Assembly (NCBI RefSeq): GCF_001418325.1 | Contig: NZ_LIPN01000365.1 | Coordinates: 1-45,989, forward strand | DNA from: Streptomyces atriruber | GTDB taxonomy: Bacteria; Actinomycetota; Actinomycetes; Streptomycetales; Streptomycetaceae | Direction of reading: 5' to 3' | Length of the DNA: 45,989 bases | In this document: in pieces, positions 40,476 to 45,989 of the stretch | Position numbering within the stretch: the first letter of the stretch is position 1 | Layout of the letters: the number at the start of each line of letters is the position of its first letter | Notes under the pieces: generated by a model | Told to the model about the DNA's origin: nothing | Seen by the model: only the letters and a program-made list of their open reading frames with translations | Databases searched by the model: none | Position numbers and translations under genes: made by a program

Positions 40476-41161
40476 CGTCCCGGCCGCACCGTCAGGTCGT
40501 TGACCTCCGCGTCGCGCGGCAGGTCGAGGGCCATCACGATCGTCGTGGCCACCGACTCGGGGTCGATGAAACGCGACGGGTCGTACTCCTTGCCCTCCTG
40601 CTGGTGGACCTTGACCTGCATGGCGCTCGCCGTGCGGCCGGGGTACACGGTGGTGACCCGGACGCCGTTGGCGTGCTCCTCGTGACGCAGCGAGTCGGCG
40701 AGCGCCTTCAGGCCGTGCTTGGAGGCGGCGTACGCGGACCACTCGGCACCGGCGTTGAGGCCGGCGCCCGAGTTGACGAACAGCACGTGCCCCTGGGCGA
40801 GCCGGAGTTGGGGCAGGAAGTGGCGGGTCAGCTCGGCGGGTGCGATGAGGTTGACGTTGAGCTGGTGACGCCAGGTCTTGGGGGTCAGCTCGCCGACCGG
40901 GCCGAGGTCGACGACGCCCGCGATGTGCAGCAGGGAGTCGACCTGAGCGGGCAGCGACTGGTGGCCGAACGCCCAGGACAGCTTGTCGGGGTCGGAGAGG
41001 TCTCCGACGAGGGTGCTCGCGCCGGGGAACTCGGCGGCGAGCTCCTTGGCGCGGCCCGCGTCGCGCGCGTGCAGGACGAGGTCGTCGCCGCGTGCGTGGA
41101 GGCGGCGGGCGACCGCCGCGCCGATGCCGGAGCCCGCCCCGGTGATCACATGTGTTGCCAT
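40472..41161 (-). CDS. Short-chain dehydrogenase/reductase
   Basis: A 229-residue classical SDR. The nucleotide motif is TGAGSGIGAAVARRL, followed by the DLSDP adenine-ring contact; catalytic Ser lies in HVLFVNSGAGLNAG and the Tyr-x3-Lys pair in WSAYAASKHGLKALADSL; VTTVYPGRTASAM follows. The arginine at HARDAG after the second strand suggests NADP(H). The substrate is unknown. ATG at 41161 gives the usual start MATHVITGAG; an ATG at 41170 would add three residues. Its stop overlaps the start of the MetE-like gene by four bases and it follows the LOG-family gene by 16 bp, so these form a coupled run ending in ligA. Confidence 0.9.
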   Translation of the reverse strand: MATHVITGAGSGIGAAVARRLHARGDDLVLHARDAGRAKELAAEFPGASTLVGDLSDPDKLSWAFGHQSLPAQVDSLLHIAGVVDLGPVGELTPKTWRHQLNVNLIAPAELTRHFLPQLRLAQGHVLFVNSGAGLNAGAEWSAYAASKHGLKALADSLRHEEHANGVRVTTVYPGRTASAMQVKVHQQEGKEYDPSRFIDPESVATTIVMALDLPRDAEVNDLTVRPGR

Positions 41162-41177
41162 ACCCGCCATGCTCGCA

Positions 41178-41723
41178 TCACTGCGTGCCGAATGATTCCT
41201 CCAGGTAGGCGAGGGCGCCCACGGGCTCCTCCGCGAAGAAGACGAGGTCGGTGAGCGGGACGGGCAGGAAACCCTCGTCCTCCATGCGACGGAACTGCTC
41301 CTTGAGGCCGTCGTAGAACCCCTCGGAGTTCAGCAGGACCACCGGCTTGGTGTGCTTGCCGTGCTTCTTCAGCTCCAGGATCTCGGTGGCCTCGTCGAGC
41401 GTGCCGGTGCCGCCCACCATGATCACGACCGCGTCGGCCTTCTCCAGGAGCAGCGCCTTGCGCTCGGCGAGGTCGCGCGCGATCACCATCTCGTGGGGCT
41501 CGGAGACCTGCCTGGCCTTCGCCGCGAGGAAGTCGACGGAGACGCCCACGAGCCGCCCTCCGGCCTCGTGCACGCCGTCCGCCACGACCTTCATCAGGCC
41601 GCTCTCGGAGCCGCCCCAGACCAGCGTGTGGCCGCCCTTGCCCAGCAGTTCTGCGAAGGCGCGGGCCGGGCGGGTGTAGCGGTCGTCGAGGTCGGCGGCG
41701 GAGAGAAAGACGCAGATGTTCAT
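41178..41723 (-). CDS. LOG-family protein (TIGR00730 type)
   Basis: A 181-residue Rossmann-like protein of the LOG family (often misnamed lysine decarboxylase). Known members are nucleoside-5'-monophosphate phosphoribohydrolases that release cytokinin-type bases. Seen here: TLVWGGSESGLMKVVADGV, the ERKALLLEKADAVVIM segment, and GGTGTLDEATE, the phosphate-binding/catalytic PGGxGTxxE motif with Val-Gly in place of Pro at its first position (MVGGTGTLDE). The Arg and Glu needed for catalysis are retained. No Shine-Dalgarno precedes the ATG at 41723, so the start may be leaderless. It heads the run LOG-SDR-MetE-like-ligA. Confidence 0.88.
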   Translation of the reverse strand: MNICVFLSAADLDDRYTRPARAFAELLGKGGHTLVWGGSESGLMKVVADGVHEAGGRLVGVSVDFLAAKARQVSEPHEMVIARDLAERKALLLEKADAVVIMVGGTGTLDEATEILELKKHGKHTKPVVLLNSEGFYDGLKEQFRRMEDEGFLPVPLTDLVFFAEEPVGALAYLEESFGTQ

Positions 41724-41784
41724 GCGCCCACGGTACGTTCCGTGACTCAGGGCACTCGCAGAGCATCGTCGAGGAGGGCACGAC

Positions 41785-42132
41785 ATGACCAACGGACACC
41801 GGATCACCGTCGAGCAGGGCACCGACCACGTGCGTGTGGTGCACGACGGGCAGGTGGTGGCGGAGAGCAGCCGTCCCGTACTGCTGCGCGAGACGGGGTA
41901 CCCCGTACGGCACTACCTTCCTCCGGAGGACGTCCGCACGGATCTGCTGACGCCGTCGGAGACCACCACGTACTGCCCCTTCAAGGGCACGGCCTCCTAC
42001 TGGTCGCTGCCGGGGGCGGCGGACACGGTGTGGGCGTACCCGGAGCCGAAGGACGCCGTGGCCGGGATCAAGGACCACTTCTGCTTCTACGAGGCGGAGG
42101 TCACGGAAGCGCAGGTCACGACGCGGCCGTGA
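41785..42132 (+). CDS. DUF427 domain protein
   Basis: A 115-residue cytosolic protein matching DUF427: RVVHDGQVVAESSRPVLLRETGYPVRHYLPPEDVR, TYCPFKGTASYWSL and the aromatic-rich AVAGIKDHFCFYEAEV. The fold is a small beta-barrel; biochemical role is unknown. The ATG at 41785 follows a weak purine-rich site. It is divergent from the LOG gene across 61 bp and its 3' end overlaps the convergent GlxA-type gene by 17 bp. Confidence 0.9.
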   Translation: MTNGHRITVEQGTDHVRVVHDGQVVAESSRPVLLRETGYPVRHYLPPEDVRTDLLTPSETTTYCPFKGTASYWSLPGAADTVWAYPEPKDAVAGIKDHFCFYEAEVTEAQVTTRP

Positions 42133-43111
42133 AGGTCCGCCGGTAGGCGACCGGCGAGACGCCCAGCACGGCACGCATGTGCTGGCGCAGGGAGTTGCCG
42201 GTGCCGAACCCGGACCGGTGGGCGACCACGTCCACGGGCAGGTCGCTCGACTCCAGGAGCTGCCGGGCGAGTTCGATGCGCTGGGCGGTCAGCCAGCGGC
42301 CGGGCGGCATGCCGACCTCCTCCTGGAAGCGGCGGGTGAAGGTCCGCAGGCTCATGCGCGCGTGGGCGGCCAGTTCGCCGAGGGGCAGCGGCTCCTGGAG
42401 GCGTTCGAGTGCCCACGCGCGCGTGGCGGCCGTCGTGGCGAGCGTGGGCTCGGGGACGGGCCGCTCGATGTACTGGGCCTGGCCGCCGTCGCGCCAGGGC
42501 GGCACGACGCACACGCGCGCGACGTGGTTGGCGACGGCGGCGCCGTGGTCGCGTCGGACGACGTGGAGGCAGAGGTCGATGCCGGCGGCGACGCCCGCCG
42601 CCGTCAGCACGTCGCCGTCGTCCACGAAGAGCACGTCCGCGTCGACCTTGATCCTGGGGAAGGACCGCTGGAAGTCGCGGGCGACGTGCCAGTGCGTCGT
42701 CGCGGGGCGCCCGTCGAGCAGGCCGACGGCCGCGAGGACGAATGAGGCGTTGCAGAAGGACACGATGCGGGTGCCGGGCCTGATCCTGCCCAGGGCCGAG
42801 GCCACCGGCTCCGGCAGTTCCTCGCCCGCCATCCCCCGGTCGAAGCTGCGGGTCGGTGTGATCACGACGGTGTCCGCCGTGTCGAGGGCCTCGGGCCCGT
42901 GCTCGGCGACCACCGTGAACCCGGAGTCCGTGCGCACCGGGCGTCCGTCCACCGTGCAGACGACGACGTCGTAGAGCGGCTCTCCGCGGTCGTTCAGCGC
43001 GTTGCCGAAGACCCGGGACGGGATGCCCAGCTCGAAGGCGTACGCGCCGTCCAGTGCGATGACGGCCACCCGGTGGGTGCCGTCGCGGTCACCGAGGCCA
43101 CTGAGGTTCAT
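42116..43111 (-). CDS. GlxA-type AraC-family regulator with DJ-1/PfpI domain
   Basis: A 331-residue regulator. Residues 10 to about 185 form a DJ-1/PfpI-like domain (VAVIALDGAYAFELGIPSRVFG; the nucleophile-elbow position holds Cys in IVSFCNASFVLAAVGLLDGRPATTHW), used as a sensor in this group. Residues about 225-330 form an AraC/XylS double helix-turn-helix (LGELAAHARMSLRTFTRRFQEEVGMPPGRWLTAQRIELARQLLESSDLPVDVVAHRSGFGTGNSLRQHMRAVLGVSPVAYRR). ATG at 43111 begins MNLSGLGD. It is divergent from a quinone-oxidoreductase-like gene across 103 bp and probably regulates it; its ligand is not predictable. Confidence 0.9.
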   Translation of the reverse strand: MNLSGLGDRDGTHRVAVIALDGAYAFELGIPSRVFGNALNDRGEPLYDVVVCTVDGRPVRTDSGFTVVAEHGPEALDTADTVVITPTRSFDRGMAGEELPEPVASALGRIRPGTRIVSFCNASFVLAAVGLLDGRPATTHWHVARDFQRSFPRIKVDADVLFVDDGDVLTAAGVAAGIDLCLHVVRRDHGAAVANHVARVCVVPPWRDGGQAQYIERPVPEPTLATTAATRAWALERLQEPLPLGELAAHARMSLRTFTRRFQEEVGMPPGRWLTAQRIELARQLLESSDLPVDVVAHRSGFGTGNSLRQHMRAVLGVSPVAYRRTFTAAS

Positions 43112-43214
43112 GGCCGAATCCTGTCACATGATGGCCAAACTGCCAGCACCGCAGGTGCCCGCACCGCCGCACTCTTGGTCTCACCAGCCCTTTTGCGAGA
43201 GAAAGACCGAGACC

Positions 43215-44156
43215 ATGAAGATGCGTGCCGTCAGCCCCCGCGCCTGGGGCGCCCCCGAGAACCTCGTCCCGGTCGAGGTCGACCGCCCCGAGCCCGGACT
43301 GACCGAGATCCTGGTCCGGGTGCACGCGGCGGGCGTCAATCCCGTCGACTGGAAGACCCGCGCGGAGGGCGCCTTCGGCAGCTGGGGAGAGACCCCGATC
43401 CTCGGGTACGACGTGTCGGGCGTCGTCGAGGAGGTCGGCCCCGGAGTGACCCTGTACCAGCCCGGCGACGCGGTGTTCGGCATGCCCCGCTTCCCCGAAC
43501 AGACCGGCGGCTACGCCGAGTTCGTCGCGGCCCCGGCCCGCCGCTTCGCGCCCAAGCCGCAGGGCATCGACCACGTCCGGGCCGCCGCGCTCCCCCTCGC
43601 CGCGCTCACCGCCTGGCAGGGCCTGATCGAGACGGCGGGGCTCCGCGCCGGGCAGCGCGTGCTGATCCACGCGGCGGCGGGCGGCGTGGGCCACCTCGCC
43701 GTGCAGATCGCCAAGGCGCACGGCGCGTACGTGATCGGCACCGCCCGCGCGGACAAGCACGACTTCCTGCGCTCGCTCGGCGCGGACGAGCTGATCGACT
43801 ACACGGTGACGGACTTCTCCGAAGCCGTGCGGGACGTGGACGTCGTCCTGGACGGCGTCGGCGGCGCCTACGGAGACCGCTCCCTGCCGGTGCTGCGGCG
43901 CGGCGGCCACCTGGTCACGCTGCCCGACCCGGGCGGCCTGCCGGACCCGCGGCGGGCAGCGGAGCTCGGCGTACACGCCGGGTGGACGGTCGTCGAGCCC
44001 GACCGTCTGGGCCTTCTTGAGATCGCGCGCCTGGTAGACGAGGGCAGGCTCCGCGTCGAGGTGGACACGGTGCTGCCCCTGGAGGACGCCGCCAAGGCGC
44101 ACGCGTACGGGGAACAGGGCCGCACCCAGGGCAAGATCGTGCTCCGGGTCGCCTAG
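43215..44156 (+). CDS. Zinc-independent MDR oxidoreductase (quinone-reductase-like)
   Basis: A 313-residue medium-chain dehydrogenase/reductase lacking the catalytic zinc ligands, as in quinone oxidoreductases. Features: MKMRAVSPRAWGAPENLVPVEVDRPEP, VHAAGVNPVDWKTR, the GYDVSGVVEEVGPGV strand, ALTAWQGLIETAGLRAGQRVLIHAAAGGVGHLAVQIAKAHGAYVIGTA (NADP-binding GGVG), and ADELIDYT. Such enzymes reduce quinones or conjugated enones with NADPH. ATG at 43215 gives the normal start; an in-frame ATG at 43002 lies inside the divergent regulator gene and is rejected. Expression is probably controlled by the adjacent GlxA-type regulator in answer to electrophilic or oxidative stress. Confidence 0.9.
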   Translation: MKMRAVSPRAWGAPENLVPVEVDRPEPGLTEILVRVHAAGVNPVDWKTRAEGAFGSWGETPILGYDVSGVVEEVGPGVTLYQPGDAVFGMPRFPEQTGGYAEFVAAPARRFAPKPQGIDHVRAAALPLAALTAWQGLIETAGLRAGQRVLIHAAAGGVGHLAVQIAKAHGAYVIGTARADKHDFLRSLGADELIDYTVTDFSEAVRDVDVVLDGVGGAYGDRSLPVLRRGGHLVTLPDPGGLPDPRRAAELGVHAGWTVVEPDRLGLLEIARLVDEGRLRVEVDTVLPLEDAAKAHAYGEQGRTQGKIVLRVA

Positions 44157-44179
44157 CGCCCTCGGGGCCGGACCGCGGG

Positions 44180-45316
44180 CTAGACCGCCGCCGCGGCCCG
44201 CTCCGTCGTCGCGATCGTCGCCGAGCCGACCACGCGCGTGCCGTCGTACAGCACGATCGCCTGGCCGGGGGCGACGCCGCGCACGGGCTCGGTGAACGAG
44301 ACGTTCAGGGTGCCGTCGACGAGCTCGGCGGTCACCTCCGTCTCGCCGCCGTGGGCCCGCAGCTGCGCCGTGTACGTGCCGGGCCCGGCGGGGGCGGCTC
44401 CGCACCAGCGGGGCTTGATGGCGGACAGTCCGGTCACATCCAGGGCGGCGGCGGGGCCGACCGTGACGGTGTTGTTCACCGGGGAGATGTCCAGGACGTA
44501 CCGCGGCTTGCCGTCGGGGGCCGGGGTCCCGATGCGCAGGCCCTTGCGCTGGCCGATCGTGTAGCCGTACGCCCCTTCGTGGCTGCCGAGGACCGCGCCC
44601 GACTCGTCCACGATGTCGCCCTCCGCCTTGCCCAGGCGGGAGGCGAGGAAGCCCTGGGTGTCGCCGTCGGCGATGAAGCAGATGTCGTGGCTGTCGGGCT
44701 TCTTGGCGACGGCGAGTCCGCGGCGCTCGGCCTCGGCGCGGATCTCCTCCTTGGTGGTGACCGTGTCGCCCAGGGGGAACATGGCGTGGGCGAGCTGCTT
44801 GTCGTCGAGCACCCCGAGGACGTAGCTCTGGTCCTTCGCCATGTCGGAGGCCCGGTGCAGCTCGCGGGTGCCGTCCTCGTGGACGATCACCTGCGCGTAG
44901 TGCCCGGTGACGACCGCGTCGAAGCCGAGGGCGAGGGCCTTGTCGAGGAGCGCGGCGAACTTGATCTTCTCGTTGCAGCGCAGGCACGGGTTGGGCGTGC
45001 GGCCCGCCTCGTACTCGGCGACGAAGTCCTCGACCACGTCCTCGCGGAACCGCTCGGCGAGGTCCCACACGTAGAACGGGATGCCGATGACGTCCGCGGC
45101 GCGGCGGGCGTCGCGCGAGTCCTCGATGGTGCAACAGCCCCGCGCGCCCGTGCGGAACGACTGGGGGTTGGCCGAGAGCGCGAGGTGCACTCCCGTCACG
45201 TCGTGCCCGGCTTCGGCCGCGCGGGCGGCGGCGACGGCGGAGTCCACGCCGCCGGACATCGCGGCGAGGACACGGAGGGGACGCTGGGTGCGCTGCGGGG
45301 TCTCGGTCAAAGTCAT
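44180..45316 (-). CDS. mnmA: tRNA-specific 2-thiouridylase
   Basis: A 378-residue enzyme that thiolates U34 at the wobble position of Lys, Glu and Gln tRNAs using ATP and relayed sulfur. The PP-loop is AAMSGGVDSAVAA; two catalytic cysteines lie in RTPNPCLRCNEKIKFAAL and in KPDSHDICFIADGDTQGFL; tRNA recognition includes TGHYAQV and DMAKDQSYVLGVLDDKQLAHAMFPLG. The C-terminal beta-barrel carries IGQRKGLRIG and IVLYDGTRVVGSATI. Length and domains are complete. The ATG at 45316 lies 61 bp from the divergent amidase gene, and the stop is 22 bp from the convergent oxidoreductase stop. Confidence 0.96.
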   Translation of the reverse strand: MTLTETPQRTQRPLRVLAAMSGGVDSAVAAARAAEAGHDVTGVHLALSANPQSFRTGARGCCTIEDSRDARRAADVIGIPFYVWDLAERFREDVVEDFVAEYEAGRTPNPCLRCNEKIKFAALLDKALALGFDAVVTGHYAQVIVHEDGTRELHRASDMAKDQSYVLGVLDDKQLAHAMFPLGDTVTTKEEIRAEAERRGLAVAKKPDSHDICFIADGDTQGFLASRLGKAEGDIVDESGAVLGSHEGAYGYTIGQRKGLRIGTPAPDGKPRYVLDISPVNNTVTVGPAAALDVTGLSAIKPRWCGAAPAGPGTYTAQLRAHGGETEVTAELVDGTLNVSFTEPVRGVAPGQAIVLYDGTRVVGSATIATTERAAAAV

Positions 45317-45377
45317 AGCTCTAACAGAGTACGGGGCGACGGGAACCGGACGCCCGTGAGTAAGCGTTGACGATCAC

Positions 45378-45989
45378 ATGGGGGAAGCTGAGCAGGAGAA
45401 GCCGGGGCGCCGGGGCATCGACCGGCGCACCTTGCTGATCGGTGGCGCGGCGGCGGCCTTCGGCACCGTCGTGCTCGCCAGGGACGAGCTCGGCCGGCTG
45501 TGGTGGCGGCTGCCCGGCGTGGTCAAGAAGCGCAAGGAGGGCGAGGTCGACGCCCCGGGCGTGCAGTGGATCGCCGCGTCGGACTACAACTGGCGCAGGG
45601 CGGACCGCCCCGACGACTACGAGATCGACCGCGTCGTCATCCACGTCGTCCAGGGCGGGTACGACACGGCGCTGCGCGTCTTCAAGGACCCGTCCCACGG
45701 CGCCGCCGCGCACTACGTGGTGCGCAAGGACGGCCACATAGCGCAGATGATCCGCGAGCTGGACGTGGCGTTCCACGCGGGCAACAAGAGCTACAACGAA
45801 CGCAGCATCGGCATCGAGCACGAGGGCTTCGTCGACAAGAAGTCGTCCTTCACCGACGCGATGTACGCGGCGTCGGCACGGCTCACCGCCGGAATCTGCA
45901 GGCGGTACGACATCCCGGTGGACCGCGAGCACATCGTGGGCCACGTGGAAGTGCCGGGCACGGACCACACGGACCCGGGTCCGTACTGG
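45378..45989 (+). CDS. Tat-exported N-acetylmuramoyl-L-alanine amidase (Amidase_2), partial
   Basis: The frame runs off the window after 204 codons. It starts with a basic region and twin-arginine signal (RRGIDRRTLLIGGAAAAFGTVVLA), then a peptidoglycan amidase domain of the Amidase_2/PGRP type: IDRVVIHVVQGGYDTALRVFKDP with the first zinc His, AAHYVVRKDGHIAQMIRELDVAFHAGN, SIGIEHEGFV, and HIVGHVEVPGTDHTDPG with the second zinc His and the Asp. It should cleave the bond between MurNAc and L-Ala in the cell wall after folding in the cytoplasm and Tat export. The Shine-Dalgarno is weak. It is divergent from mnmA. Confidence 0.9.
   Translation, partial: MGEAEQEKPGRRGIDRRTLLIGGAAAAFGTVVLARDELGRLWWRLPGVVKKRKEGEVDAPGVQWIAASDYNWRRADRPDDYEIDRVVIHVVQGGYDTALRVFKDPSHGAAAHYVVRKDGHIAQMIRELDVAFHAGNKSYNERSIGIEHEGFVDKKSSFTDAMYAASARLTAGICRRYDIPVDREHIVGHVEVPGTDHTDPGPYW

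Overview
The window is chromosomal DNA from a Streptomyces-like actinobacterium. Coding sequence is very GC-rich with strong third-position G/C bias, GTG starts are common, and the gene order (proline catabolism, serA, ilvC-ilvN-ilvB, a GGDEF/EAL protein, gatB-gatA-gatC, a second GGDEF/EAL protein, ligA, mnmA) resembles, from memory, the core chromosome of S. coelicolor. I see no rRNA, tRNA, CRISPR array, prophage or intact insertion sequence. Most of the window is housekeeping, with accessory genes mixed in.

Layout. 1-4.0 kb: proline catabolism (proline dehydrogenase then P5C dehydrogenase on the minus strand), divergent from a PucR-type regulator with a strong dyad in the shared promoter region. 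4.1-6.7 kb: a small secreted protein, then a divergent TetR repressor and 14-TM drug-efflux pump around an operator-like region. 6.8-12.4 kb: serA, and ilvB-ilvN-ilvC preceded by a 13-residue leader peptide (Ile-Leu-Val-Leu) and an attenuator hairpin. 12.4-15.7 kb: a membrane PAS-GGDEF-EAL protein whose EAL domain has lost key residues. 15.8-24.5 kb: NAD-dependent 2-hydroxyacid dehydrogenase, aldo/keto reductase, lipoprotein sugar dehydrogenase, a DUF6191-like small protein, a 1054-residue LAL-type LuxR regulator, a 59-residue basic protein, a 109-bp MITE-like inverted repeat, a membrane protein and an acetyltransferase. 24.4-30.4 kb: MMPL exporter, Tat-exported phospholipase C, tandem SUKH-domain protein. 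30.5-34.1 kb: gatC-gatA-(small ORF)-gatB operon. 34.2-34.5 kb: an orphan LPETG cell-wall-anchor fragment. 34.6-36.9 kb: a second GGDEF-EAL membrane protein with intact motifs in both domains (RmdB-like), carrying a single in-frame TTA codon. 37.2-41.7 kb: a tight run LOG-family protein, SDR, MetE-like protein, ligA. 41.8-46.0 kb: DUF427, GlxA-type regulator and divergent quinone-oxidoreductase-like enzyme, mnmA, and the start of a Tat-exported amidase cut by the window edge.

How the genes fit together. The ilv operon and serA are amino-acid biosynthesis, with classical attenuation visible in the sequence. The gat operon supplies Gln-tRNA(Gln) and/or Asn-tRNA(Asn) by transamidation. The two cyclic di-GMP enzymes have opposite predicted polarity: the first is probably a synthase (intact GGDEF and I-site, broken EAL); the second retains a complete phosphodiesterase site. 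The TTA codon in the second one could tie c-di-GMP breakdown to the developmental bldA tRNA. I did not find a clearly novel multi-gene system. The items most worth a second look are the TTA codon, the degenerate EAL domain, the conserved small ORF inside the gat operon, the palindromes at the gatC and put promoters, the MITE-like repeat and the orphan sortase-substrate tail.
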